Of a stretch of DNA of 64,000 nucleotides, positions 33,983 to 46,525 are shown one piece after another. The notes beneath the pieces were generated by a model, which was not told the DNA's origin, did not search any database, and worked only from the letters and a program-made list of their open reading frames with translations. The DNA is from Antilocapra americana (taxonomy: Eukaryota; Chordata; Mammalia; Artiodactyla; Antilocapridae). The stretch covers positions 13,626,416 to 13,690,415 of the forward strand of contig ML664161.1 in assembly GCA_007570785.1 (NCBI GenBank), given 5' to 3'. The position numbers were made by a program, and so were the translations under genes. How positions within the stretch are numbered: position 1 is the first letter of the stretch; the number at the start of each line of letters is the position of its first letter.

Positions 33983-35574
33983 TTCCATCCCTAGACCATC
34001 TTTACTTAACAAACCTTATTTACAAACTGGAAAAGTATTTGCTTTTTTTTTTTTTCTTGAATTTAAGTTATGCCCATAATAGTCGCAAAGAGATGCTGAA
34101 ATCTCAAGAATAAACTGATTTTGTCAAGATTTTTGCCAGGACATTAATGGGGATTTTAGGTAAGGGTCAGCCTAACAGAAATAATCATATAATCCCACTC
34201 TCTCAGCCCCAGCAGAGATCTCATGAGCTTTTCTAACTTAATAATAAAAACCACCAAAATCCATATGCCTCCAGTGGAACAATTTAATTGTTGCCAAGGC
34301 TACAAGGCTCCTCGGTTTTATTTCAGTCTATACCAATAAGGGAAAGAGGTTACTTCAGATCATTTCTCTCAACTTTCACAGGATCCTAATGATTGCCTGT
34401 ATCGATGTTTTATCCAAATGAGGAATGGTTCAGTGCACATACGTCTTAAAATTACACTTGCTATTGTAATTACTTTTTTCTCCCCTCCCCCTGAATGCAA
34501 ACATAAAAGAACTCATAGAATACTGAGGCTCTCTGAAATTCTCTATAATGTAAAATAAAGGGCAATTCAAGTGTTTGTTGTATAATTATGTATTTTGAAT
34601 TCATTGTTTAACATTGTGAGCATATTTCAAAACGGATCTCTATAAAACTCTCCCAGTTTTCTTCATTTTCTTTCCCAGATGCACAAACTTCAAATCACAA
34701 ATTTTATGGTCTAACAGACCTGGGTTTCAGTTGATGGGTCAATACCTTTCCCAGTTTTATCAAACTCTATTAAATTACTGAATTTCCTGGAATATCAGCT
34801 TCTTCATGCATATAATAAAGACAATTAGACTCACCTGCAAGTCATGCTATGAAGAAAAAAATGTGAAAATATAAATAAAACCCCTTGCACAGTATCTGGT
34901 TTATTCTAGTGTCAAAAAGCAGAAATTTCCCTTCCTAAAACTATAGTACAGCAGTTCACTCATGCATTTCTGCTTCACTTGAACACAGCAGGCTTCTTTT
35001 CTTAAGTGACACAAAGCAAAGGCATATTTAATCTCTTTCTATTTTTTCTCTTTGAAGTCTTCATTTTTATGAAAAAAGATTCTGTGATGCATGCCTGTCA
35101 TGTTGTCTTTCATGTAATAACTTAATGGGTGATTTTCTCTGCAATAATCATGTCAAAATATGAATAACTGCCATGATTCTATTTCTTAATAGACTTAAAT
35201 AAAATGTTCACATGAGTATAAAGTCAGTTTTCAAATCTTATGAATGATGCCTCAATGAGGATAGGCTTTCAAATAACATAAGGGGAAAAGAATACAAAAT
35301 TGCTTATTTTTAGTTTCCTCCTTCTTTTAAGAAGAGAGGTATTAAAGTATTAAACATAAGAAAAAACTCTGAATCAGTGTTGGAGTTACACTGTTGCTTA
35401 GCCATTTGCTGAAGAGAATCTTACCTTAACTTTATTAATAAAAGGGATAACTGGATGAACTGGGAAGAAACTGGGATTTGGTCCTACTTCTACCATTAAG
35501 TCATTTTATTATTTTGAGGAGATCATCTTGCCGAGACTTGAGATGGAGTTTTTGGCAAATTAGAGCAAGTGTTA
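33983..35574. other. Unassigned with a MIR
   Basis: No gene. Probable minus-strand MIR at 34700-34910; the rest is AT-rich and unnamed. Confidence 0.45.
34700..34910 (-). repeat. MIR SINE, minus strand
   Basis: 'gtctaacagacctgggtttc', 'cttcttcatgcatataataa', 'ccccttgcacagtatctggt' follow the reverse MIR order. Confidence 0.65.
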
Positions 35575-35765
35575 GCTTACTGCAACCCATTAATCGTGTA
35601 CACTGCCTGCCTCTTTGTAAATAAAGGTTTATTGAAACACAACCACCCCTGTCCATTACATAACTTCTATTGCTTCTACTGTATTACAATGGCAAGTATG
35701 AAATGTTGCAATGAGACAGTGAGGTTTGTAGCGCCTAAAATATTTTAATACCTGGCCCTTATATA
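35575..35765. repeat. Old DNA-transposon-like repeat
   Basis: 'tttgtaaataaaggtttatt' then 'gaaacacaaccacccctgtc' and 'taaaatattttaatacctgg' match a widespread mammalian repeat, probably hAT-type. Family not assigned. Confidence 0.5.
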
Positions 35766-35789
35766 AATTTTCAATTTGATGAATTTTAA

Positions 35790-38208
35790 TTTGAAGATTT
35801 TTTTATGATTTGTGCCTTTTGTATTCTAGTTAAGAAATAGCCTACCCCAAAGTCAGAAAGATTTCTCTTATATTTTCTTCTAGAAGTTTTAGAGTTTCTG
35901 TTTTTACAATTCTTTCTATAATTCATTTCAAGTTCATTTGTATAAGTTAAGAATTGGGTTTAATTTTTTGGATATCCAGTTGTTCCAACAACATTTATTG
36001 AAAATACTTTGCTTTCTCATTGGATTGTTTCGGCAACCTTGTTAAAAATTAACCGGCCATTTCTTTGTGGTCCATGTCTCAAGTCGAGTCTGTTCCACTA
36101 ATCTTTATCCTTCACTGAATGCCAGTACTACATGGCAGTGGTTATTGTAGAATTACAGAAATCTTTGAATTCAGGCAGGGTAAGTTCTACAGCTTTGTTC
36201 TTTTTCAGAATTGTTTTTGGCTACTAGAAGTTCTTTGAATTGTCATACAAATTTTAGAATCAGAATTTGATAAAATTCTGAAAATAAACTTGATAAGCAA
36301 ATAGTAAAAAATTGCAGCAAGTCTATAGATTGATTCAGGCAGAATTGATATCTTAATAATACTGAATCATGAATCCAATATAAATTACCATTTATCTTCT
36401 TGAAATTGTTCTTGAATATGTTAACAATACTTTTGGTTTTCAATGTTTGGGTCTTTTACACATTTTGTTACAATTTCCCCAAATATTTTTATGTTTTGAA
36501 TGTTAATGCAAACTTTTTTTTCTTTTTCATTTTCAAATAGATCATGGTCAGTATGCAAAAATACACTTTTTGTATATTAACCTTGTATTCTGTGACTTTG
36601 CTTTTTTGTAAATCACTTTGGATTTTCAACACACATGATGTTATCTTTTAATAAAGACAAATTTACTGTCTCCTTTCCAATCTCAATGTGTTTTCTCTCT
36701 TTCTCTTGCCTTATTCACTAACTAGGACCTCTAGTAGAACATGAATAGACATGATGAGGTCAGGCATTCACGCTTCATTCCTGATCATAAAAGTATAAAA
36801 AAGAACATAAAAGCGCTTGATCTTTCACCATTAGTAATGATGTCAGCCCTTTATCAGGTTGAGAGAAGTCTCTGCAACTGTACATTTTTCATGTGAAAGT
36901 GAAAGTCACTCAGTTGTGTCAGACTCTTTGCGACACCATGGACTATACAGTCCATGAATTCTCCAGGCCAGAGTACTGGAGTAGGTAGCCTTTCCCTTCT
37001 CCAGGGTTCTGCCCAACCAGGGATCAAACCCAGGTCTCCCGCATTGCAGGCAGATTCTTTGCCAGCTGAGCCACAAGGGAAGCCCATGCATTTTTCCTGA
37101 GTGTTTACCAAATTGTCAAATATTAATACCTTTGTTCTGGCATCTGTTAAGTATGGATTTTCTTCTTTAACATGTTAATATGATGAATATCAATGACTGA
37201 TTTTTTTAAGATCGATTCAGTCATTTTCCCAGGATAAACACTTTAACCACTTCAACCACTGCATTAGCGGCATTATATAGATTTTACTATGCTTCATTTT
37301 CATTCTGTTTAAAATATTGCCAAATTTTCCCTATTATTCTTTTTCCTTTGACCAAGGGTTATTTAGAAATACACTATTTAATTTCTGAACTTTAATTATG
37401 TTTTACTGTTATTTGTTTCTAATTTAATCCCACTGAGATTAGAGAGAATACTTTGTATGATTTCAATTCTCTGAAATTGAGACTGGTTTTAATGGTCCAA
37501 CAAAACATCCACATACACTTTTGAAAAATGTGTGTTCTGTTGTGGGGTGGCATATCCAATAAGTATCAGGTAGGTCATTTTCATTGAAAGCATTGTACAA
37601 ATCCTGTATGTCCTTACCAATTTTCATTCTTTTATCAACTAGGAGAGAGGTGTGCTGAAATTGCCAACTATCACTGTGGATTTGTCTTTCTTTTCCTTGA
37701 GTTCTACAAGTTTTTGTTCACATATTTTGACACTGTCATTAAATAAATATATATTTTGGATGTCTGCATCTTACTCATGAATTGAACACTTTATTATTGT
37801 AAATTGTTCCTCTTTTTCATTGATAATATTTTATGTTTAGAAATTTACTTTGATGCTTATACTGTCATTTCAGTTTTCTTATCATTAGGATTTATATGGT
37901 ATATTTTTCCTAGTCCTTTACTTTTAATCTATTATTTTTCAATTCAGTTTTTGTAGAATTCATATAATTGAGTCTTATTTTTTTAACCAGTCGGCCAATT
38001 AAAGCTTTTTAATTGGCTGATTTAAAGCATTTACATTCATTGCAATTACTGATATCATTGAGTCTAAACTCACCATCTTACCATTTGTTTATTATTTTTG
38101 CAATCTTTTTTATTCTTTTTCCCCTTTCCATGTATTCTTTTGAGTTAAGTGAGTAATTTTAGGATGCTATTTTATTATTATCTTGTGAGTAATAATTCTT
38201 TTTTTTTT
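35790..38208 (-). mobile_element. Old L1 ORF2 region, minus strand
   Basis: Reverse complement of an L1M-like ORF2. 35790-36860 covers the RT-to-C-terminal part ('ggatatccagttgttccaac', 'gccagtactacatggcagtg', 'ctacagctttgttctttttc', 'ttctgtgactttg'). 37089-37200 continues toward the 5' side. From about 37260 the text corresponds to the EN-proximal part ('gaccaagggttatttagaaa', 'gagagaggtgtgctgaaatt'), so several hundred bases of middle sequence seem missing. All frames are broken. Interrupted by a Bov-tA at 36891-37088. Confidence 0.78.
36891..37088 (-). mobile_element. Bov-tA SINE, nested in L1
   Basis: Complete minus-strand Bov-tA ('gaaagtgaaagtcactcagt' to 'gagccacaagggaagccc'). TSD catttttc at 36883-36890 and 37089-37096. 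Confidence 0.93.
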
Positions 38209-38328
38209 TATGGACTAGTCTTGGGTTTGTAATATTTCATCATCTGGTATCAACCACATATCCAGTTTTATCTCCCCCAGTTACACTACACTGCAATTAA
38301 ACAAGTCACTGACTATCGCCAAACACTC

Positions 38329-40074
38329 TTGGACCACCCTGGTGTTACAGTGGATTAGCATCCACCTGTCAATACAAGCAACATGGGCTCAATTTGTGGT
38401 CCAGGAAGATTCCACATGCCAGAGAGCAACAACTAAAGCTTCTATTTAGTTGTTCAGTCATGTTTGACTCTTTGCAACCCCATGGACTACAGCACACCAG
38501 GCTTCCCTGTCTTTCACCAACTCCCAGAGCTTGCTCAAACTCATGTCCATTGAGTCAGTGATGCCATCCAACCATCTCATCCTCTGTCATCCCCATCTCC
38601 TTCTGCCTTCAATCATTCCCAGCATCAGAGTCTTTTCCAATGAGTCAGTTCTTCACATTAGGTGACTAAAGTACTGGAGTTTCAGCTTCAGCATCAGTCC
38701 TTCCAATGAATATTCAGGACTGATTTCCTTTAGGATGGACTGGTTAGATCTCCTCGAAGTCTAAGGGGCTCTCAAGAGTCTTCTCCAATACAACAGTTCA
38801 AAAGCATCAATTCTTCAGCGCTCAGCTTTCTTTATAGTCCAACTCTCACATCCATACATGACTACTGGAAAAACCATAGCTTTGATTAGCTGGACCTTTG
38901 TTGGCAGTAATGTCTCTGCTTTTTAATATGCTGTCTAGGATGGTCATAGCTTTATTTCCAAGGAGCAAGTGTCTTTTAATTTCATGGCTGCAGTCACCAT
39001 TTGCTGTGATTTTGGACCCAAAAAAAAATAGTCTGTCACTGTTTCCATTATTTCCCCATCTATTTGCCATGAAGTGACAGGATCAGATTTTATGATCTTA
39101 GTTTTCTGAATGTTGAGTTTTAAGCCAACTTTTTCACTCTCCTCTTTCACTTTCATCAAGAGGCTCTTTAGTTCTTCTTTGCTTTCTTCCATAAGGGTGG
39201 TGTAATCTGCATATCTGAGGTTATTGATATTTCTCCTGGCAATCTTGATTCCAACTTGTGCTTCATCCAGGCCAGGATTTTACATGATGTACTCTGCATG
39301 TAAGTTAAATAACCAGGGTGACAATATACATCCTTGATGCACTCCTTTCCCTATTTGAAACCAGTTCTAACTGTTGCTTCTTGACTTGCATACAGATTTC
39401 TCAGGAGGCAGGTAAGGTGGTCTGATATTCCCAGCTCTTTAAGAATTTTTCAGTTTGTTGTGATTCACATAGTCAAACACTTTAGCATTATCAATAAAGC
39501 AGAAATAGATGTTTTTCTGGAACTCTCCTGCTTTTTCAATGATTCAACAGATGTTGGCAATTTGATCTCTGGTTCCTCTGCCTTTTTTAAATCCAGCTTG
39601 AACATCTAGAAGTTCATGGTTCACGTACTGTTGAAGCCTGACTTGGAGAATTTTGAGCATTACTTTCCTAGCATGCAAGATGAGTACAATTGTGCAGTAG
39701 TTTGAACATTCTTTGGCATTGCCTTTCTTTGGGATTGGAAGGAAAATTGACCTTTTCCAGTCCTGTGGCCACTGCTGAGTTTTCCAAATTTGCTGGCATA
39801 TTGAGTGCAGCACTTTCACAGCATCATCTTTCAGGATTTGAAGTAGCTCAACTGGAATTCCATCACCTCCACTAGCTTGGGCACCACAAATACTCAGCCC
39901 ATGTGCTGCAACTATTGAAGCCTGTGAGCCTAGAGTCTATGCTCTATGACAAAGCTACCGCAATGAGATGCCCATGCACTGCATCTAGAGAGTAGCCCCT
40001 GCCCACCATATCTAGAGAAAGGTTGCGTGCAACAACAAAGACCCAGTGTGACCAAAAATAAAGTTTTTTAAAAA
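38329..40074 (+). mobile_element. CHR-type SINE split by BovB
   Basis: 5' part 38329-38441 (B-box-like 'ggctcaatttgtggtcc', then 'gccagagagcaacaactaaa') and 3' part about 39879-40074 ('gctgcaactattgaagcctg', 'ctagagagtagcccctgccc', 'gacccagtgtgaccaaaaat', A-tail) join into one long CHR-type SINE like 11810-12160. Confidence 0.88.
38442..39871 (-). mobile_element. BovB (RTE) LINE, 5'-truncated
   Basis: The longest BovB here (about 1.43 kb). On the minus strand it encodes part of the RT: a 91-codon stretch (39544-39819) has 'WPQDWKRSIFLPIPKKGN' and 'VQAGFKKGRGTRDQIANI', typical RTE RT words. Near 39203-39214 the expected YADD reads YADY, so the second catalytic Asp is lost, and several frameshifts follow. 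Short direct repeats ctaaagctt (38433-38441) and ctagctt (39872-39878) may be the TSD. Confidence 0.93.
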
Positions 40075-40474
40075 CATAGTATTGACTATGCTAATATGCC
40101 TTGCACATTTATACACATTTTATTCACACACATTATTCACACCAATCTATTTATGTCTTCCAATTTTTCATTTGTTTTCAGTAGGAGGAAAAGTCTCTGA
40201 GCAGCTACTCATTCACAGGTAGAAATGGAAATTATTTCTTATTGTTTGCAGTGGAGTCTTTTGACTCACCCTACTTGGTTGCAACGCAGCAGTTTGCTTC
40301 TACACTAGGATTGAAAACAACTCCACTGTGTTCCATGTGGTTTCTTTCATCTCCAAAATTCTGTAATTCTAAGGTTCCATAATATCTTGCTAGTGACCAA
40401 AACCTTTTAAATGTCAAAAGGCATCCACAGCAATCAGCCCATTGATCATCATACTATCTGTGAAAAAAATAGAT

Positions 40475-40620
40475 CAAATATGATAATGCCTATTTTCCAG
40501 ATAAGAAATTGATGCCCAACAGTTAAGTGAACTTTTCCAGAATCACACAATAAATTAGATCCAGAATGAACACCAGATGCCAAAATTCAGGTTTTTTATT
40601 CCACTACATCAGTGATTATA
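40475..40620 (+). repeat. MIR SINE
   Basis: 'gcctattttccagataagaa' followed by 'cagttaagtgaacttttcca' and 'aatcacacaataaattagat' fits the MIR 3' half. Confidence 0.65.
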
Positions 40621-40693
40621 TTAGTTTCTTCTTAACTACTTGTTTTCTTGATTATGTTTTGATTAAGCATTGTCTATTGTCTAAAGTTAATCA

Positions 40694-40874
40694 GGGGACT
40701 TCCTAGTGGTTCAGTGGCTAAGACCCTGCACTCCCAATGCATAGGGCCTGGGTTTGATCCCTGGTTAGGGAACTAGATCTCATAGGCCAAAACGAGGCAT
40801 TCATATGCAGTAATGAAGATCAGAGAAACTGCGTGCCACAACTAAGAACTGGTACAGCCAAATAAATAAGTTTT
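40694..40874 (+). mobile_element. CHR-type SINE (short form)
   Basis: 'ggggacttcctagtggttca', B-box-like 'gggtttgatccctggttagg', then 'cgtgccacaactaagaactg' and 'gtacagccaaataaataag'. Direct repeat ttaatca at 40687-40693 and 40875-40881. Confidence 0.88.
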
Positions 40875-40881
40875 TTAATCA

Positions 40882-41505
40882 AAAAAAAAGAATAAGGAAT
40901 AAAGCTAAATAAAGCACAGGAAGAAACTAGTAATGGTAAGATACGTATGTACAAAGAAAGTGACAAAGTAGTCAGTGTGAAGGTGAGCAGCGCATATAAG
41001 CATTCAGTATTGCATCGCTAATAAATTTTCTTGCATATGATGATATAGATCACATTCCCCACAGTTTTGTATAAATTACCTAAAGCATACTCAGCAGCAA
41101 GCAAAGTTGAAGTCTGTCCTCAAATGCTAACCTTATTCACCCCAGATCGATGTCAAGGAGTTCCAGTTGGAATAACATGACACCCAACACAATTTACTAG
41201 AGTTGCAAACACAGAACACTGGCAGTGTTCAAGGAAGACTGAGTTTCGAGGCATCTCGCAGATAACTTAGCATCTGAGAATCAACCATTCAAAACACTAA
41301 GTTTCCTCAGCACGCACACTAACATTTTAGACAATAAGACTTTAAAATTGAGCATACAAAACCCTCAGTTTAGCTGTCATTTCATAATCAGATCAGGGGC
41401 ACTGCGCTGCTCACAATGGAAAGACCGGCATTAACTTTACTCCTTAGGTCTTAGGTGACAGAATATTCATGTTCTAATACTCATTTTCACACAGTTCTTC
41501 TAGAT
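40882..41505. other. Nothing recognised
   Basis: No gene or named repeat seen. Confidence 0.45.
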
Positions 41506-41725
41506 ACATGTTAATTTGCTTCAGTCATGTCTGACTCTTTACAACCCCATGGAATGTAGCCTACCAAGCTCCTCTGTCCATGGAATTTACCATGCAGCAA
41601 TACTGGCATGGGTTGCTGTTTCCTTCTCCAGGGGATCTTCCCGACCCAGGGATAGAATTGGCGCCTCTTAGGTCTCCTGCACAAGCAGGCAGGTTCTTCA
41701 CCACTAGCGCCACCTGGGTAGCTCC
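41506..41725 (-). mobile_element. Bov-tA SINE
   Basis: Bov-A body plus the variant head with 'gcgcctcttaggtctcctgc', ending 'agcgccacctgggtagctcc'. Confidence 0.9.
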
Positions 41726-41765
41726 TTCTATATATGTGGATTATTGATTATGTGGGGCTTAGGAG

Positions 41766-41880
41766 TTCCCTGGTGGGCTAGTGGTTAGGATTCTGGGTTT
41801 TCACTACCATGGCTGAGGTTTGATCCCTGGTTGGGGAATTGAGATCCCACAAGCCACATAGCATGGCTAAAAAGAAAAGT
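41766..41880 (+). mobile_element. CHR-type SINE (short form)
   Basis: 'ttccctggtgggctagtggt', B-box-like 'aggtttgatccctggttggg', ending 'atagcatggctaaaaagaaa'. Confidence 0.85.
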
Positions 41881-42185
41881 AATTATGTGGGGTTTGGATA
41901 GCAGATTAGTTATTGTTATAAGGTTACCCTCACAACTATAAGGACAGAGCATTCTCTCTTAAACTCAAGGATAAAGTTGTGAGTTATTCAGAGTTGCATC
42001 AACCCTGAAGTCATGAAGGCTCAAGGAAAACAAGAAATGTGTATGCTTTTTGATGCAGTTTGAACTCCTGTCAGCCTAAAGCCAAGATTTCATTCTACTT
42101 ATAAATGTGCCTAGGTTTTGCAGTACTTTGAAATATTTCAAGAGATTTTACAAAGAAAGTTTAAAAGTACATGTAGTTCCATACA

Positions 42186-42390
42186 AGAGCTTCCCAAGTG
42201 ACTCAGTGGTAAAGAATCTACTTGCCAAATGCAGGAGACATGGGTTCAGTCCCTGGGTCTAGAAGATCCCCTGAAGGAGGAAATGGCAACCCACTCCAGA
42301 ATTCTTGCCTAGAGAATCCCATAGACAGGTGCCTGGCGGGCTACAACCCATGGGGTCACAAAGAATTGGACATGACTGGGCACACACGCA
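42186..42390 (+). mobile_element. Bov-tA SINE
   Basis: Head 'gagcttcccaagtgactcag', body ending 'ttggacatgactgggcacac'. Confidence 0.92.
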
Positions 42391-43099
42391 GCTCCACAGC
42401 AGCATTTCCACACAAAGAAACATAAAGGCTCTAAGAGGATATAAAATCTGTCTTACTATGAAAATATAATGAGTTTATCCTATTTTTATAAATAACCCTA
42501 TATACTTTTTTAGATGTATTTTTCTTGGTTCCTAAGCCCCTTATTAAAATTCAAACCACTATTAACCTAGGCTAGCACTTTTGTTATTACTACTATTGCT
42601 TTCTTGCTTGCTTTTTTCTTTTGGCCTGACAGCAGATAATATAGAACATGATTAGGTATACTAGGAGATTCAGATTATGTGTTTGATTTTCCCAGTCACT
42701 AACTTAGAGCATGAAAATCCACCATTGGATTCTTACGTATCAGAAAGATATACCAAAAGAAGATATACATAATGAAACTATAACTTGAAGTTAAAAGACT
42801 GAATTCTCTTCAATCACAAGCAAGGCATTGGGTATGGTCTTTGCCTGGGTTTTTAAGAAATTCTGGGTCCTCTGAGGCAAGAATAAAATGTTACTACTTT
42901 ATTTAGAAGGCAAAGATCTCCAATGGTGAGAATAAAGGAAAAAAGAGAAGGAAGACAAGGAAAGATGAGACACAAAGGGATGCAATAGGCTACCATGCTG
43001 GCTACACCCATAGCAAAACGGGGTGGCACACACGCATCTTCCCCCAGCACACGGGACCTCTCTGAAAAGGTATGAGGGGGAGCTGAACAGGAGTCAGTT
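42391..43099. other. Nothing recognised
   Basis: No supported gene or named repeat. Confidence 0.45.
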
Positions 43100-43111
43100 C
43101 CATTTACTGAA

Positions 43112-43321
43112 CTGCTGCTGCTGCTGCTCTTTAACCACTAAGTCATGTTTGATTCTTTGCAATACCACAGACAGTAATCCACCTCTGTCCATGGGATTTT
43201 CCAGGCAAGAATACTGGAGTGGGTTGCCATTTCCTTTTCCAGGGGATCTTTCTGACCCAGGGACCGAACCTGCATCTCTTGAGTTGGCAGGCAGATTCTT
43301 CATCACTGAGCCGCCTGAAGG
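43112..43321 (-). mobile_element. Bov-tA SINE with CTG tract
   Basis: Minus-strand element with (CTG)n at 43112-43128. TSD ccatttactgaa (43100-43111) and ccatttattgaa (43322-43333), 11/12. Confidence 0.93.
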
Positions 43322-43333
43322 CCATTTATTGAA

Positions 43334-43782
43334 TACTTACTAGTAAAAGAAGCTGATGTCTATAATGTCAAAAAAGAAACATAGTTCAGGAACTTCCAAA
43401 GTTAACAGTTCTCTCCGATACATTTCTCAATCTATTACTCTATCCAATGAGTTAATGACAGCATAATGGAACACAAACAGACCAATAAAAATCTCAAAGA
43501 AATTCTTTTTCATTTTATGAAAGGAAGATTATATGATTAATTTGATATTCAAAGATTTCAAGAAAATTAGTATTTTCTGAACTTCAACTTAGAAAACCTC
43601 AGACATGAAATATGTAAGGAAAAAACATCATCAAGGAATTTCAAAATGAAACTTTTCTTTTTGATCTAAAAACCCCTCCTGATTATAACAATAAATATTC
43701 AGGAGCATTGGAAAGCCTAATATTATTGGGTTAATTTTTAACAAGTGGATACTTTTGGAGGAGTTTTCTTTGCCCTGGCTTA
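43334..43782. other. Nothing recognised
   Basis: No gene or named repeat seen. Confidence 0.45.
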
Positions 43783-43908
43783 CTGAAGCAGGTTGGCATT
43801 TCCTACTCCAGGGGATCTTTCCTACCCAGGGATCGAACAAACCCACGTCTCTTATGTCTCCTGCATTGGCAGGGATGTTCTTTACCACTAGCACCACTGG
43901 GAAGCCCT
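43783..43908 (-). mobile_element. Bov-tA fragment
   Basis: tRNA-like head and part of the body only ('ctactccaggggatctttcc', 'gggatcgaacaaacccacgt', 'gcaccactgggaagccc'). Confidence 0.88.
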
Positions 43909-44369
43909 TGTTTAAACTACCCACCACAAATACAAATCTTCAAAGAAAGGGGTCTTAATCTCAAGTGTGTTTCTATTATTATGCGACTTCTCCCCACCAT
44001 TCATCACCGCTGACTGGATTTAAAAAAAAAAAAAAAAGCTAACACATGAAGAATTAATGTGGAGACAGATTTGAGCCAATCTCACTTTCTTCCCTAGGAA
44101 ATTAGAACCGGCACACTGAGAAAAATGGGTCAATTAGACTCAGATACTAGACCTCTCGGATTCACGCATATTTGAAGCCAGAAAACCTTTTGGGAAGGTC
44201 AGCAAATTAAGTAAAGAAAGTCTGTTCCTCTAAGACAAGGAAGAACAAAGAGATCCAGAGAGGCATGACCAGGACAGCTGGCAAGAAGTAAGGGATGAGA
44301 AGAGGTAACTTTTAAGCTCTGGGAAAGTAGAGTAACCACACTACTTGCCTTCCAAGCCAGGTGAATTAG
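43909..44369. other. Nothing recognised
   Basis: A run of about 15 A at 44022-44037. No element identified next to it. Confidence 0.4.
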
Positions 44370-44600
44370 TTCCTTGGTGCTGCCAAATTACTGCAAACTT
44401 GGTGGCTGAATACAACAGTGTATTTTCTCACAGTTCCAGAGGTCAGAAATCTGAAATCAGCATCATTGGACAAAAATCATGGCAGTAGCAAAGCCACCTT
44501 CCTTCCAGAGACTCTAAAGGAGTGTCAGCTTCTTGCCTCTTCAGCCCCCAGTACCCCTTGGTTTGTGGCTACATGACACCCTGACGCTCATCTCGGTTTG
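44370..44600. repeat. Old interspersed repeat, family unassigned
   Basis: 'tccttggtgctgccaaatta', 'ggtggctgaatacaacagtg', 'tttctcacagttccagaggt' match a mammalian-wide repeat. A related stretch starts near 49330. Confidence 0.5.
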
Positions 44601-44776
44601 CCAAGTAGCCCTCTGCTTCTTTTTTAAGGAGACTTGTGATTGCATGTGGGGCAAACAGAAATAATCCAGAATAGCCTCTTCCTATCAAAATGCTTAGTAA
44701 TGTACACCTATAAAGACCTTTTTTCCTTATAAGGTAACAGTCACAAATTCTAAAGTTAAGATCTACATGATGCTTT

Positions 44777-44987
44777 GTATGTGTGCTCAGTTGCTCAGTC
44801 ATGTCCAACTCCTTGCGACACCCACAGACTATAGCCCACCAGGCTCCTCTGTCCTTAGAATTGTCCAGGCAAGAATACTGGGTGGGTTGCCACTTTCTAC
44901 TCCAGGGGATCTTCCTCATCCAGGGATCAAACCCATGTCTCCTGCATTGCAGGCAGATTATTGACCACTGAGTCACCTGGGAAGCCC
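44777..44987 (-). mobile_element. Bov-tA SINE, perfect TSD
   Basis: Full minus-strand element. TSD acatgatgcttt at 44765-44776 and 44988-44999, 12/12. Confidence 0.95.
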
Positions 44988-44999
44988 ACATGATGCTTT

Positions 45000-45903
45000 A
45001 GAGAATCCACTCTCACCTACTAAACCAGGACTTCTTTGAGAGCTAAGGAAGAGACTAATGTAATTCCTCAAAGATAAAAGACAAAATTGAGGTCTCTCCC
45101 AGGCAAACTGGATACATGTTCTCCCTCAAGTCAATACAAGGGCTGGAGATGAAATTCTAGCCCCTAGGCCATAATAAATCCCATTATTTTACCTCTGCAC
45201 TGATTATAAATGTTCTCCTTGAAACTGCCATAGCAAGCAAATCCCAAATTTGCTTCCTATCACTGAGTTCTACAAGGGATTGCCCAATCTTTCTGAATAC
45301 TCTCTTTTATTTTTATAAAACTAGTTAGAGAAAATTAGTTGCTTCACTATCAAATTATCTCTGATTAAGACCCAGGACAAACTTTTGCAGAATCAAGGTT
45401 CACTGCCTCTCTCACTTTTCAATATATGGCACCCTCCTTGAAGGAACCCACATTTTACCCCTTTCCTACATAAACACTTAATGACAGCTTGAATGCAACT
45501 GTTTAATAAATGAATAAATACATATATCCTCCAGATTTCTGCAAGTGAGGGGAAATGCTTCAGTGACAGAAAGACTCTCTTGTGTTTAATAAAATGATAC
45601 CATCTAGACATCTGTCCTCTTGCCACCTAAAGCTAAGGTTATCTTTGTTGGACTACATGCAAAGTCAGTAACTCTCCCTTCAGTGACTATAACATGGCAA
45701 AACAGAAGAAACTGTTCTGTGCCACATTGCTTATTTTTGTAATAATTCAATTATCAGTCACCAGAGACCATCACCAATAAACCCATTCCAGCATCTTCCA
45801 ATGCTGGAGCAATTAGCATTCTCTGGAAAAACTTCAAATACATTTGCACCACAAAATATATAATAAACCTCAGAACAGAAAGACATCAAAATGAAGCTTT
45901 TAT
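45000..45903. other. Nothing recognised
   Basis: No gene or named repeat; small minus-strand frames have no recognisable domains. Confidence 0.45.
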
Positions 45904-45915
45904 CTGTTACCACAG

Positions 45916-45957
45916 TTTTTTTGTTTGTTTGTTTGTTTGTTTTTGTTTTTTTTTTTA
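45916..45957 (-). repeat. A-tail with (AAAC)n of RPL21 copy
   Basis: On the plus strand, T runs flank five or six GTTT units: a poly-A tail that has evolved or recruited a tetranucleotide microsatellite. Confidence 0.9.
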
Positions 45958-45984
45958 CAGTCCAGGTCTTTATTTTTACATCCA

Positions 45985-46476
<492 letters not shown>

Positions 46477-46525
46477 TTACTGGAAGATGGCGGTTCCGGC
46501 CGAAAAGCTGTTATCACAGTTTTTT

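Noticed and set aside
39544..39875. Frames in the BovB at 39.5-39.9 kb as host genes
   Set aside because: They are RTE RT fragments or their antisense, broken by frameshifts.
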